A DNA stretch of 64,000 nt from Halorubrum amylolyticum. Lineage in GTDB: Archaea > Halobacteriota > Halobacteria > Halobacteriales > Haloferacaceae. A program made the translations under genes and the position numbers. Where the stretch lies: positions 1 through 64,000 of the forward strand of contig NZ_SDJP01000011.1 in assembly GCF_004114995.1 (NCBI RefSeq). Direction: 5' to 3'. This document shows, piece by piece, positions 18,438 through 27,372 of this stretch. How positions within the stretch are numbered: the stretch's first letter is position 1; the number at the start of each line of letters is the position of its first letter. The notes beneath the pieces are model-generated. The model was not told the DNA's origin. It saw only the letters and a list, made by a program, of their open reading frames with translations, and searched no databases.

Positions 18438-19922
18438 GCCAACGGCTTCAGCCGTTCACGAGACGCAGAGCGTCTCGTTAGCCAATCAGAACTCTATGAG
18501 TTCTGATGACATGGGAGGAATCCGACAATATCCGCACCATTCCACGAGCGATAGCAACCAGATTCCCCAGTATCAGCCGTAGATATTATAATCAAATAGA
18601 TCAACATGTGAACTACAGATGGAGGATGTGATTCGCACCGTCAAAGTCAAACTCGGCGTGCCCGACGAGCGGTGCGACGACCTCCATCAGACGAAAGAGC
18701 AGTTTCTCACTGTGCGAACACGACCGCAGCATGGGCGTGGAGACACCCGAACGAGTACTGTGTCACCTCGAAACAAAAAGCCGAAACCGCTCTCTACGAG
18801 CGACTTCGGGACGAAACAGAGCTGACCGCGAATCTCGTCCAGAAGGGAATCCGACGCGCTATCGAGGCTACCAAAAGCGGCGTTGCCCGACTTAAAAAAG
18901 GCGAAACCACCAGTCAACCGCACTTCGACGCGTGGAGCGTCGTCTACGACAAGAGAAGCGCGACGTTCCACCGCGACCAGGTGTCTCTTTCAACGGTAAA
19001 CGGGCGTGTCGAGTGTGATTACGTAATTCCTGACGAGCCTGCAGGGACTCCGATCGGTGAGTACCTCCTGAACGAGAACTACGAGTTTCGGATGTCCACG
19101 TTACAGTACGACCGTTCCACAGAGTCGTTCTACCTCCACGCACGGATGCGCCGAATCGAGAGCGACGATCGAGAGCAGTCCACGGCTGCTGCTTCTAACG
19201 CCAAGCACAGAACAGTCCTTGGCGTCGATCTGAACGTGGACGGCTCGCTCGCCGTGACTTCGACAGGTGCGTTCATCGGCAACGCCGACGAGATGAATCA
19301 TCGACGCCGCGAGTTTGAGAAGACCCGCGGGTCGATGCAACAGGCGGGCACGCGGTCAGCGCACCTGTCGATTCAGTCGATGGACGACCGCGAACACCGC
19401 TGGATGAAAGACGAACTCCACCGAGCCTCGAACCAGATTCTCACAGAGGCGCGTGAGCACGGTTGTACGCACATCGCCTTCGAGAACCTGACCGATATTC
19501 GCAAGCGGATGGCTGGCGTAAAGCGATTCCACGCGTGGGCGTTCCGGCGTTTATACGAGTACGTCGAGTACAAAGCCGAGATGTTGGGGATCGAGATAGA
19601 GCAGGTGAGTCCTGCGTACACGTCTCAGCGGTGTTCGAAGTGTGGGTTTACCCATGAGTCGAATCGACGGTCGAAACACCAGTTCGTGTGTCGGAAGTGC
19701 GAGTACGAACTGAACGCGGATTACAACGCGAGCAAGAACATCGCTCGGAAACTTCTCAAACGTCTCCACTCGGGGCAGACGTCTCCGGGTGGAGGCGCAC
19801 CCTGTCAGTGTGCGCTCAAGTCAGGGACGCTGAACCTGAACGGCGGATTTACCGCCTCCGTCAGTTCGACGGCAGAAGGGGAGTCCACTGACAAGTCCAC
19901 GACTTCAGTCGTGGGTTACTGA
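18438..19922 (+). mobile_element. IS1341-type (TnpB-only) insertion element, decayed
   Basis: It contains a tnpB-like gene without a tnpA. Left end: hairpins aacggc/gccgtt (18441-18456), cgagacg/cgtctcg (18459-18477) and cagaactc/gagttctg (18487-18505). Right end: a perfect ccacgac/gtcgtgg hairpin with TTCA loop (19897-19914), overlapping the end of tnpB. Such ends are recognised as hairpins by IS200/IS605 transposases, and the right end usually provides the guide RNA. No target duplication is expected for this group. Exact borders are estimated from the outermost hairpins. Confidence 0.7.
18619..19922 (+). pseudogene. tnpB: Frameshifted TnpB (RNA-guided nuclease family)
   Basis: The natural start is ATG 18619 (MEDVIRTVKVKLGVPDERCD), 28 bases after a TATTATAA box. 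The frame runs to QFL near 18710, then homology jumps to the -1 frame at CANTTAAWAWRHPNEYC; one base is missing compared with the expected QFLHCANT. From there the protein is complete: RuvC-like aspartate in LGVDLNVDGSLAVT, glutamate in HIAFENLTDIRK, aspartate in LNADYNASKNIA, and a CSKCG/CRKCE zinc ribbon. A 416-residue product from an internal start (18672) would lack the native N-terminus. Either a recent inactivation or a recoded frame; the first is simpler. Confidence 0.82.
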
Positions 19923-19925
19923 CAG

Positions 19926-19932
19926 TTTTAAG
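19926..19932 (+). promoter_or_regulatory. TATA box of ilvE at the element border
   Basis: TTTTAAG, centred about 27 bases before the ilvE ATG and starting only four bases after the tnpB stop codon. The ilvE promoter therefore lies at or beyond the right edge of the insertion element. Confidence 0.5.
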
Positions 19933-19955
19933 CCCGCCGACCGCAATTTCCGAGT

Positions 19956-20885
19956 ATGGGATTCGACGAGATGGATGTCGACACGATCTGGAAGAACGGT
20001 GAGTTCCTCGACTGGGACGACGCGACCACTCACGTTCTGACCCACGCGCTCCACTACGGGAGCGGCGTGTTCGAGGGCGTCCGCTGTTACGACACCGAGC
20101 GGGGACCGGCGGTCTTCCGGTGGGAGGAGCACCTCGACCGGCTGTTCGACTCCGCGAAGATGTACGACCTCGATATCGAGCACTCCCGTGAGGAGATCAC
20201 CGAGGCGACCCTCGACCTGCTCGATAGGCAGGACTTGGAGTCCTGTTACATCCGGCCGATCGCCTACTACGGCTACGACTCGCTCGGCGTCTCGCCGAAG
20301 GACTGCCCGACTGACCTCGTCCTCGCCGCGTGGCCGTGGGGCGCGTACCTCGGCGAGGAGGCGCTCAAAAACGGCGTCGACGTGATGGTCTCCTCGTGGC
20401 GGAAACACGCCTCCTCGCAGGTGCCGACGAACGTCAAGACCACCGGCCTGTACGTCAACTCCATGCTCGCGGGCGAGGAGGCCCGCCGCAACGGCTACGT
20501 CGAGGCCATCGTCCTGAACAAGGAAGGCAACGTCGCCGAGGGGCCGGGCGAGAACATCTTCATGGTCAACGACGGCGAGATCTACACCACCGGTCCGGCG
20601 CAGTCGATCCTCGAAGGGATCACCCGCGACACCGTCATCGAACTGGCGGAGGAGCGCGGCTACACCGTCCACGACGAGGCGGTCATCTCCCGCGGCCAGC
20701 TGTACACCGCCGACGAGCTGTTCTTCACCGGTTCCGCGGCCGAGGTGACCCCGATCCGGTCGGTCGACGACACCGAGATCGGCGCGGGCACCCGCGGCCC
20801 GGTCACCGAGGAGCTCCAGGGCGCCTTCTTCGATCTGGTCGAGCGCCGGACCGACGACCACGACGACTGGTTCACGTACCTGTAG
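19956..20885 (+). CDS. ilvE: Branched-chain amino acid aminotransferase
   Basis: 309 residues, class IV PLP fold. Early HALHYGSGVFEGVRCYDTERG, the lysine in SSQVPTNVKTTGLYVNSMLA region (VKTTG) that carries PLP, and the cofactor-binding EGPGENIFMVNDGEIYT are all typical of IlvE. It transfers amino groups between glutamate and the keto acids of leucine, isoleucine and valine. The length is normal. The start is 33 bases downstream of a TnpB element, leaving only a minimal promoter. Confidence 0.93.
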   Translation: MGFDEMDVDTIWKNGEFLDWDDATTHVLTHALHYGSGVFEGVRCYDTERGPAVFRWEEHLDRLFDSAKMYDLDIEHSREEITEATLDLLDRQDLESCYIRPIAYYGYDSLGVSPKDCPTDLVLAAWPWGAYLGEEALKNGVDVMVSSWRKHASSQVPTNVKTTGLYVNSMLAGEEARRNGYVEAIVLNKEGNVAEGPGENIFMVNDGEIYTTGPAQSILEGITRDTVIELAEERGYTVHDEAVISRGQLYTADELFFTGSAAEVTPIRSVDDTEIGAGTRGPVTEELQGAFFDLVERRTDDHDDWFTYL

Positions 20886-20918
20886 GTCGGCTCTCCTCGC
20901 CGTTTTACCCGTCTCCGA

Positions 20919-21677
20919 TCAGTCGCTGCCGCCGCCACCGCCACCGCCACCGCCACCGCCACCGCCACCGCCACCGCCACCGCCCCCGTCCGTAGACGGG
21001 CGGTCGGACTCGCCGGGCGTCCCGTCGGTACGGACGCCGCCGACGCCGCCGGGCTTCCCGGTGGTTCCCTCGGGCGGGCGCTCCTCCTCGACTGGGACCT
21101 GATGCGCGGACTCGGCGAAGCCGGCCGAGAGGACGCGCGTCATCCCCTCCTCGACGGTCTCGCCGGTCTCCTCGATGCGGTCGGGCTCGACCTCGATGAC
21201 GAAGCCGGTGGTGATGTTCGGCGCGGTCGGCATGAACAGAACGATCTTCCCGTCGCGGGTCTTCTTCCCGGTCCGGAACGCGGTCATGCGGATTCCCGGC
21301 CACGTCTCGATGTAGACGGGGCTCTGTAGCTCGTCGGTCCCGGAGACGGCCGTCTCGATCGCGAGCTTCGAGGCGTTGTACACCACGCGCAGCGCCGGAA
21401 TCCGGTTTATCGCGCCGTCGACGGCGGACTCCGCCAGCCGGCCGAGCGTCGTCCGCATGAAGTAGCCGACCGCGAGGACGACCGTCGCGAACACCGCCAT
21501 CGCGATGATCACCCGCGAGACCGGCTCCAGCGGCGTGGGGATGACCGCCGGCTGGAGATCCTCGATCAGCGGGATCGACGCGATGTACCGGTAGATCCAC
21601 TGGAGGACGAGGAGGAGCACCAACAGGGGAGCCAGCACGATGAGGCCGCTGGCGAAGTCGCGTTTCCACGTGGACAT
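20919..21677 (-). CDS. DUF502 family membrane protein with polyglycine tail
   Basis: 252 residues. Two transmembrane helices (residues 10-30 and about 57-78), then the conserved DUF502 region: INRIPALRVVYNASKLAIETA, then PGIRMTAFRTGKK and FMPTAPNITTGFVIEVEPD. The function of this widespread family is unknown. The C-terminal 45 residues are acidic and low complexity, ending in more than 20 consecutive glycines and SD, encoded by a hexanucleotide repeat. Convergent with ilvE. Confidence 0.88.
   Translation of the reverse strand: MSTWKRDFASGLIVLAPLLVLLLVLQWIYRYIASIPLIEDLQPAVIPTPLEPVSRVIIAMAVFATVVLAVGYFMRTTLGRLAESAVDGAINRIPALRVVYNASKLAIETAVSGTDELQSPVYIETWPGIRMTAFRTGKKTRDGKIVLFMPTAPNITTGFVIEVEPDRIEETGETVEEGMTRVLSAGFAESAHQVPVEEERPPEGTTGKPGGVGGVRTDGTPGESDRPSTDGGGGGGGGGGGGGGGGGGGGSD
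20928..20988. repeat. Hexanucleotide microsatellite (ccaccg)n encoding polyglycine
   Basis: About nine tandem ccaccg/ccgcca units at the 3-prime end of the DUF502 gene. The unit length keeps the frame, so slippage would only change the glycine count. Confidence 0.92.
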
Positions 21678-21766
21678 CTATCGAGTCCCTATCCGTCGGC
21701 AATGCTTAAAGGGGCTTCTACGTGCCGGACGACCTCGACGGGCGCTCGCCGGTCTGCGGGCCGCCA

Positions 21767-22489
21767 TCACCGACCCGCGACCGCTCGCAGCGCGAACGTC
21801 AGGTTCTGCCTGCGCTCGCGGACACGCCGGTAGAAGTACGAGAACCACTTGGTCCCGAACGGGGCGTACTGGGCCACGTCCACCCCCTGCGCGGCGAGGT
21901 CGCGCTGGGCCTCGTCGCGGACGCCCATCAGCATCTGGATCTCGTACTCCGTCCCGTGCTCCCGGGCGAGCCGGTCGGCGAGCGCGATCATCGCGGGGTC
22001 GTGCGAGCCGACCGCGATCCCGCGGTCGCGGCGTTCGAACAGGAAGCGGAGGTCCTCGCGGGTGCGCTTGAGGTTCGACTGGACGCACTGGCCGACGCTC
22101 CACGGGTACTCCGCGGCGATCGACTCGAAGGCGTCGAGGGTCGCGTCCGTGGTGTCGGCGTCCTCCATGTCACACCAGACGAACGCGTCGAGGTCGTGGG
22201 CGCGGGAGACGATCTCGCGGTAGTGCTCCTCGAAGAGTTCCTCGGACACGCTGAGGCCGATCTGGGAGGGTTTCACCGAGACGCAGGCGTCGAGCCCGCT
22301 GTCGGCGATGTCCTCTAAGAGCGCGAGGTACGCGTCGGTATCGGCGCGGGCGTCGGCGGGGTCGTCGTAGTGCTCGCCGAGCAGGTTCAGGATGACGGCG
22401 ACCCCGTCCTCGTTGCGCGCTCGGGCGTGTTCGAGGGCTTCCGGGATGCTCTCGCCGGCGACGAACCGCCGCGCGATCGGAGGGATCAT
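21767..22489 (-). CDS. Proline dehydrogenase-like flavoprotein
   Basis: 240 residues, a PutA/ProDH-type TIM barrel: [19 protein letters not shown] at the start, [28 protein letters not shown], and the C-terminal [17 protein letters not shown] and FEIQMLMG-like [13 protein letters not shown] segments. It oxidises proline to pyrroline-5-carboxylate with FAD. It is slightly shorter than the usual 280-300 residues. The ATG at 22489 is preferred to a GTG nine bases upstream. Convergent neighbour is DUF502; carS is divergent. Confidence 0.83.
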   Translation of the reverse strand: MIPPIARRFVAGESIPEALEHARARNEDGVAVILNLLGEHYDDPADARADTDAYLALLEDIADSGLDACVSVKPSQIGLSVSEELFEEHYREIVSRAHDLDAFVWCDMEDADTTDATLDAFESIAAEYPWSVGQCVQSNLKRTREDLRFLFERRDRGIAVGSHDPAMIALADRLAREHGTEYEIQMLMGVRDEAQRDLAAQGVDVAQYAPFGTKWFSYFYRRVRERRQNLTFALRAVAGR

Positions 22490-22625
22490 ACCGCTCACTC
22501 GGGGCGGTAGCGACTTGATTGTTGTCGACTCGGACGGTTTCGAGGCCGGCCGCGGCGGAGCCGGCGAGGGATTCCGGACCGATCGAATCCGGGATTTATA
22601 TGCCCCCGACAGGCGACGGTCGGGT

Positions 22626-23168
22626 ATGATCGGTTCGCTCGTCGCGACCGCGTTCTGGGCGATGTTGCCCGCCTACGTGCCGAACAACGCCGCGGTGCTC
22701 GCGGGCGGCGGCCGCCCCATCGACGGCGGCCGCGAGTGGCGCGGCGCCCGGCTGCTCGGCGACGGGAAGACGTGGCGCGGCACCGCGGTCGGCACCCTCG
22801 CCGGGGTCGTCCTCGCGCTCGCGCTCAACGCCGTCGCGGAGCCCGCGAGCGCCGCGCTCGGGGTCGACCTCCCGACGTTCGCGCTCCCGGCCGCGTTCGC
22901 GCTCGCGTTCGGCGCGATGTGCGGCGACATCGGCGCCTCCTTCCTCAAGCGTCGGTCGGGTCGCGAGCGCGGGGCGGCCTTCCCGGTGCTCGACCAGCTC
23001 GACTTCGTCGTCGTCGCGCTCGCGACCGTCTTCGTCGTCGACACCGACTGGGCGCTCGCGGTGTTCACCCCGTCCGTCCTCGCGGTCGTGCTCGTGCTGA
23101 CGCCGATCCTCCACGTCGCCACGAACGCCGGCGCCTACGCGCTCGGGCTGAAGAACGAGCCGTGGTGA
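22626..23168 (+). CDS. carS: CDP-archaeol synthase
   Basis: 180 residues with four to five membrane helices. [18 protein letters not shown] at the start, [19 protein letters not shown] (the conserved DGKTWRG cytidylyl-transfer motif), [21 protein letters not shown] and FPVLDQLDF are signatures of CarS. It activates unsaturated archaetidic acid with CTP, a step specific to archaeal ether-lipid synthesis. Length is normal. A TATA-like TTTATATG lies about 26-33 bases before the ATG. Confidence 0.95.
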   Translation: MIGSLVATAFWAMLPAYVPNNAAVLAGGGRPIDGGREWRGARLLGDGKTWRGTAVGTLAGVVLALALNAVAEPASAALGVDLPTFALPAAFALAFGAMCGDIGASFLKRRSGRERGAAFPVLDQLDFVVVALATVFVVDTDWALAVFTPSVLAVVLVLTPILHVATNAGAYALGLKNEPW

Positions 23169-23219
23169 GCGCGGTCGGCGTCGGCTCCCTCGGCGGCCCT
23201 CCGGGTCGGCGGGAGTCCC

Positions 23220-23666
23220 TTACGCGTCCAACTCGTCGAACACGGCGTCGACCATCTCGCCGGTGTCGGCGACGATCGCGTCCATCTCCTCGTCGTCGGT
23301 CGGGAGCCCGAGCAGCCGCGCGATCTTCATGATCGAGACGTGGTAGACGACCTGCTCGCCGGGCGCCGACTCCCAGATCACCATGTTACAGGGGAACAGG
23401 GCACCGATCCGCCCGTCGGTCGCGTCGAGCGCGCGGTTCGCCATCTCGGGGTTGCAGGCGCCGAGGACGTAGTAAGGGTCGCGATCGGCGCCGACCTTCT
23501 CGTTGAGCATCTCCGACGGGGAGAACTCCACCGGAATCCCGAAGCCCGCATCGAGACACACCTCGCGGACGCGCTCGATCGCCGACTCGTGGTCGGCTTC
23601 GAGCGTCGTCTGCGTCTCGCCGTACTCCTCGGGGTCGAGCTCGTGCGGATCGAACGGGATCGCCAT
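23220..23666 (-). CDS. DUF302 domain protein
   Basis: 148 residues. An acidic leader with ETQTTLEADHESAIERVREVC is followed by the DUF302 core VLGACNPEMANRALDATDGRIGALFPCNMVIWE, which folds as a small alpha/beta domain of unknown function, often linked to heme, sulfur or copper handling elsewhere. The conserved cysteines in ACNPE and PCNMV are present. A block of 17-bp repeats lies just upstream. Confidence 0.85.
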   Translation of the reverse strand: MAIPFDPHELDPEEYGETQTTLEADHESAIERVREVCLDAGFGIPVEFSPSEMLNEKVGADRDPYYVLGACNPEMANRALDATDGRIGALFPCNMVIWESAPGEQVVYHVSIMKIARLLGLPTDDEEMDAIVADTGEMVDAVFDELDA

Positions 23667-23710
23667 GCCCGGGTTCCGCGTCGGCCGGACAAAAAGCTCG
23701 CGGCGGCCGA

Positions 23711-23778
23711 GGGACGAAACGGAGACAGGGACGAAACGGAGACAGGGACGAAACGGAGACAGGGACGAAACGGAGACA
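23711..23778. repeat. 17-bp tandem repeat, four perfect copies
   Basis: The unit gggacgaaacggagaca occurs four times without mismatch (23711, 23728, 23745, 23762) in the 148-base gap between two minus-strand genes. The unit is not a multiple of three and lies in no convincing gene. It could be a protein-binding array or plain slippage. Confidence 0.9.
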
Positions 23779-23814
23779 GATGCGAGGAGGGAAGCGAAAC
23801 CGAACCGGAAACGG

Positions 23815-24102
23815 CTACTCGGTCGCGACCGGACCGCGCCCGACGATCTCCTCGACCTCGGTCACGAACTCGCTCCGGCTCTCGAACAGCGGGACCTCCG
23901 ACGCCGCGAGCACGTCGTCGAGGGCGCGGGCGCCCTCCGGCGTCCGGATCGTCGCGTCGCCCTCCTGGGCGCGCAGGTCGCTGCGCTTCGCGGGCCACGT
24001 GAGCCGGGACGCGACGCGGGCGATCGGCTCGCCCGGGACGTCCGGCCCCTCGCCAAGCTCGACGGCCGGCTCCTCCGCCTCGGCCTCGTCGTTGTCGCTC
24101 AT
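23815..24102 (-). CDS. Small acidic protein, DUF5789-like
   Basis: 95 residues. MSDNDEAEAEEPAVELGEG leads into RVASRLTWPAKRSDLRAQEGDATIRTPEG and a C-terminal helix, a layout I associate with haloarchaeal DUF5789 (DUF2795-related) proteins of unknown function. ATG at 24102 was chosen because the longer upstream frame is basic and low in acidic residues, unlike the rest of the protein. Confidence 0.7.
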   Translation of the reverse strand: MSDNDEAEAEEPAVELGEGPDVPGEPIARVASRLTWPAKRSDLRAQEGDATIRTPEGARALDDVLAASEVPLFESRSEFVTEVEEIVGRGPVATE

Positions 24103-24237
24103 ACCCCGCGCTTTCGCTCCGGCGACACTAATGGTTTCGATGCGAGCCAAGGGCGACGATGATGTGTCCGGGCGACACGCTGCGATCGGGGACACGCACC
24201 ACACGCGCCGAGGCCGGCGCCGTGCGTCCACCGCTCC

Positions 24238-25374
24238 TCACCGCCAGCCGCGGTCGGTGTCGTTGAGCCGCTCGCACCCGTCATCGGTGACGACGACGAG
24301 GTCTTCGATCCGACAGCCGAACCGGCCGTCGAGGTAGATTCCCGGCTCCACCGAGAAGGCCATCCCCGGCTCCAGCGCCCGGTCGTTGCCGGCCACGATA
24401 TACGGCTCCTCGTGGACGTCGAGCCCGACGCCGTGGCCGGTGCGGTGGAAGAACGCGTCGCCGTAGCCGGCGTCCTCGACGACCTCGCGGGCGGCCCGGT
24501 CGACCGCCTCGGCGGCGACGCCCGGCTCGACCGCCTCCACCGCGGCGGCGTGCGCCTCCCGAACCGTCTCGTGGACGCGCTGGTACTCGGCAGGCGGCTC
24601 GCCGTCGAAGACGAGCGTCCGCGTCTGGTCCGAGGGGTACCCGTCGATCCGGGTGCCGAAGTCGAGCACGACGGGCTCGCCCGCCCGGATCTCGCGGTCG
24701 CCGCAGCCGTGGTGGGGCTTCGCCCCGTTCGGTCCCGCGCCGACGATCGTCTCGAAGGAGGTCCCCTCGCCGCCGTGGGCGGCCAGCCGGTCGGCGATCC
24801 GGTCGGCGACCTCGCGCTCGGTCATCCCGACCGCGTCGGCGCCGAGGTCGCGGAGGTCCCGGACCGTCGCGTCCGCGGCGGCCGCGGCCGCGCGCATCGC
24901 GTCCAGTTCGGCCTCGTCCTTCCGCACGCGGAGGTCGGCGAGCGCCTCGCTCGCGAGCCCCCACTCGGCGTCCGGCGCGGCGGCCCGGAGGTCCTGCGTG
25001 AACGTCGCCCACATCGTGTCGTCGACGAGGAGCCGCCCCTCGCGGAGCCCGAGATCGCCGAGCAAGGTCCGGACGGCGGCGGTCGGGTCGTCGCCGTCGG
25101 CCCACGTCCGCACCGCGCCGACCGTGGTCTCCTCCCGGACCTGCGTCTCGTAGAGGGCGGGCACGAGGAGGGTCGGCTCGGCGGCGTCGGTCCCGCCTGT
25201 CGCACGGTCACCCGCCGGCACGACGAGCAGGAGGTGTCGCTCGCCCGGCTCCTCGGCGAAGCCGGTGAGGTACTGGAGGTTCCGACTGGGGAAACAGACG
25301 AGCCCGTCGGCGCCGGTATCCCGGAGCCGTTCCGCCGCGCGCTCGCGCCGTTCCGCGTGAACGTCTTCGGTCAC
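24238..25374 (-). CDS. M24 family Xaa-Pro aminopeptidase-like protein
   Basis: 378 residues. The N-terminal creatinase-like domain (GLVCFPSRNLQYLTGFAEEP) is followed by a pita-bread catalytic domain with metal ligands in order: D in PVVLDFGTRIDGYPSDQTRT (two), H in HRTGHGVGLDVHEEPYI, E in FSVEPGIYLDGRFG and E in CRIEDLVVVTDDG. It removes N-terminal residues before proline. The start is GTG at 25374; a TATA box at 25398-25405 is 24-31 bases upstream, which supports this choice. Confidence 0.92.
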   Translation of the reverse strand: MTEDVHAERRERAAERLRDTGADGLVCFPSRNLQYLTGFAEEPGERHLLLVVPAGDRATGGTDAAEPTLLVPALYETQVREETTVGAVRTWADGDDPTAAVRTLLGDLGLREGRLLVDDTMWATFTQDLRAAAPDAEWGLASEALADLRVRKDEAELDAMRAAAAAADATVRDLRDLGADAVGMTEREVADRIADRLAAHGGEGTSFETIVGAGPNGAKPHHGCGDREIRAGEPVVLDFGTRIDGYPSDQTRTLVFDGEPPAEYQRVHETVREAHAAAVEAVEPGVAAEAVDRAAREVVEDAGYGDAFFHRTGHGVGLDVHEEPYIVAGNDRALEPGMAFSVEPGIYLDGRFGCRIEDLVVVTDDGCERLNDTDRGWR

Positions 25375-25397
25375 GGTCGTACTCGGGCCGGCGGTCG

Positions 25398-25405
25398 CTT
25401 ATAAG
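25398..25405 (-). promoter_or_regulatory. TATA box of the M24 peptidase gene
   Basis: CTTATAAG lies 24-31 bases before the GTG start, consistent with a leaderless mRNA beginning at that codon. Confidence 0.6.
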
Positions 25406-25470
25406 TAGGGATGCGTTGAGGGGACGGCAAGCACCCCATAACGATATGCGAAGCGTTCCCACGGACGGGT

Positions 25471-25614
25471 ATGAGCACCCAGGCGGAGTCGACGTTCGAC
25501 TGCCCCGAGTGCGACGTGACCGCACCCTCGGCGTCGGTGCAGTACGACGCCCTCGGCTACGCGGTCTGTCCGGTCTGTTCGCACACGACGGCGCCGTCGA
25601 GAGCCGGGGACTGA
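25471..25614 (+). CDS. 47-residue zinc-ribbon protein
   Basis: MSTQAESTFDCPECDVTAPS is followed by YDALGYAVCPVCSHTT and ends RAGD. Two CxxC pairs 25 residues apart form a compact zinc ribbon, as in many tiny haloarchaeal zinc-finger proteins. It precedes another small gene by 68 bases. Function unknown. Confidence 0.75.
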   Translation: MSTQAESTFDCPECDVTAPSASVQYDALGYAVCPVCSHTTAPSRAGD

Positions 25615-25682
25615 CCGGGGGACCTCGCCCGTCGCCGACCGCGAACCGCGTCGCTTTACCCGCGTCGCGCGCGTTCTCCGGT

Positions 25683-25913
25683 ATGGCCTGGTCACTGGGA
25701 CGCGAGGACGACGTGATCACCGAGTGGGAGCGCTCCGACGGCTACGCGACGGTCCGGGTCCGCGAGCGCGGCGACGGCGGGGTCGTCGCCCGCCTCGACG
25801 TGATGGAGCAGGCCGACGACGAGTCGGCCTACGAGCGCGAGCGGTTCGACGACCGCGAGGCCGCGCTCGACCGCGCGGCGACGTGGCGCGGGGAGCGCGA
25901 CATCGACGACTGA
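25683..25913 (+). CDS. 76-residue conserved-type haloarchaeal protein (DUF7543-like)
   Basis: MAWSLGREDDVITEWERSDG leads into TVRVRERGDGGVVARLDVME and a helical, acidic C-terminus (FDDREAALDRAATWRGERD). A GCTTTAC TATA-like box is about 27 bases upstream. It resembles a small haloarchaeal family of unknown function; the family label is from memory. Confidence 0.7.
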   Translation: MAWSLGREDDVITEWERSDGYATVRVRERGDGGVVARLDVMEQADDESAYERERFDDREAALDRAATWRGERDIDD

Positions 25914-25994
25914 CCGTCGGGAGCCACCGGACATCTCGCGAGCGCAACGCCGAGGAGCGTGGCTTTTTACTCTCGCTGCGGGTAGAGGGCCACC

Positions 25995-27332
25995 ATGACC
26001 GAACGAACGCGTCGCGACTGGCTGCGGTCCCTCGGTGTCGCGAGCACCGCGGGCGTCGCGGGACTGGCCGGGTGTTCCGCCTTCGACTCCGGCGGGCCGG
26101 CCGGAGACGGCACGTCAGAGAACGAGGGCGCCGGAGACGGGAGCGACGGCGGGGATTCGGACGGCGGCGATCGCCCGACAGAAGCGCCGGACGACGGGGT
26201 GAAGACGCAGTTCCGGCGGGGGCTCCGGAACACGGGGTACATCGACGCGGCGATACCCGAGTCGGTCGAGACCGCGTGGGAGGTGCCGGCGAACCGCGGC
26301 GACCACTCGGCCTCGAAGGGGAGCCCGGTGGCGGCGCCGAACGGGGCGATCGTGCTCGCCGACGACACCGGTCGGGTGCAGTCGATCGCGCCGGACGGCT
26401 CGGTGAACTGGGCGACCTCGATCAGCGACGACGACCGCGGCAGCCACGGGACGCCGGCGATCGCGGACGGGAGCCTGTACGTCGGCACCTACGACGGCGT
26501 GGTCTCGGCGGTGGCGCTCGACGACGGGGAGATCCTGTGGCAGACCGACGCCGGCGGGTCGGCCGCCGCCAGCCCGACCTACCTCGACGGGAAGCTCTAC
26601 GTCGCGGTCGAGCACGCGACCCCGAGCGGGAGCGTCGTCAGGATGGACGCGGAAAGCGGCGAGATCGAGTGGCGCGACGAGCGCCCCACCGACCACCCGC
26701 ACTCGACGGTCGCGATCGACCGCGAGCGCGGTCGCCTCATCTTCGGCTCCAACGACGGCAACTGCTACGCGTGGTCGTTCCCGGATCTGGAGCGCGAGTG
26801 GGCCTACGACACCGGCGGCGAGGTGAAGCTCCCGCTCGCGATCAGCGAGGGGATCGCGGTGGTCCCCTCGTGGGCGGGGACCGTCACGGGGCTCGACGTC
26901 GAGGACGGCTCCGTGCTGTGGGAGTTCGAGACCGACGGCGGCGAGACGTCGAAGAGCGACCCCAGTCCGGGGGACACGGGCGGCGTCATGTGCGCGCCCG
27001 CGGTCCACGACGGCGAGGTGTACGTCGGGAGCCACGACTCCAACGCCTACGCGATCGACCTCCAGAGCGGCGAGAAGCTGTGGTCGACCTCGACGGGCGG
27101 CTGGATCACCGGGAGCGCGGTCGCCACGAACGACCACGTCTTCGTCGGTTCGTACGACGCGAAGCTGTACGCGCTCGACCGCGACGACGGGTCGGTCACC
27201 TGGACCGCCGAGGGCCGCGGCGACGCGACCAGCGCGCCCACGGTGACCGACGACGGGATCTACTACGCGGAGCGCGCCCCGGAGAATTCCGACGAGGCCG
27301 GGATGTGCTACAAGCTGGTCGCGAGCGACTGA
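25995..27332 (+). CDS. Tat-exported lipoprotein with PQQ-like beta-propeller
   Basis: 445 residues. MTERTRRDWLRSLGVASTAG and the lipobox LAGC (cysteine near residue 27) direct twin-arginine export and lipid anchoring. An acidic linker follows, then seven or so beta-propeller blades with repeating motifs such as ADGSLYVGTYDGVVSAVALD, GKLYVAVEHATPSG, GEVYVGSHDSNAYAIDLQSG and HVFVGSYDAKLYALDRDDG. The blades are of the PQQ/BamB type; a bound quinone is not implied. Role unknown, possibly a surface scaffold. Confidence 0.88.
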   Translation: MTERTRRDWLRSLGVASTAGVAGLAGCSAFDSGGPAGDGTSENEGAGDGSDGGDSDGGDRPTEAPDDGVKTQFRRGLRNTGYIDAAIPESVETAWEVPANRGDHSASKGSPVAAPNGAIVLADDTGRVQSIAPDGSVNWATSISDDDRGSHGTPAIADGSLYVGTYDGVVSAVALDDGEILWQTDAGGSAAASPTYLDGKLYVAVEHATPSGSVVRMDAESGEIEWRDERPTDHPHSTVAIDRERGRLIFGSNDGNCYAWSFPDLEREWAYDTGGEVKLPLAISEGIAVVPSWAGTVTGLDVEDGSVLWEFETDGGETSKSDPSPGDTGGVMCAPAVHDGEVYVGSHDSNAYAIDLQSGEKLWSTSTGGWITGSAVATNDHVFVGSYDAKLYALDRDDGSVTWTAEGRGDATSAPTVTDDGIYYAERAPENSDEAGMCYKLVASD

Positions 27333-27372
27333 CGCCCGCCATCATCCCCCGCACCGCCCCGACCCCGCCGAC

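Noticed and set aside
23711..23778. CRISPR array
   Set aside because: The 17-bp units are directly adjacent without spacers and there are no cas genes in the window.
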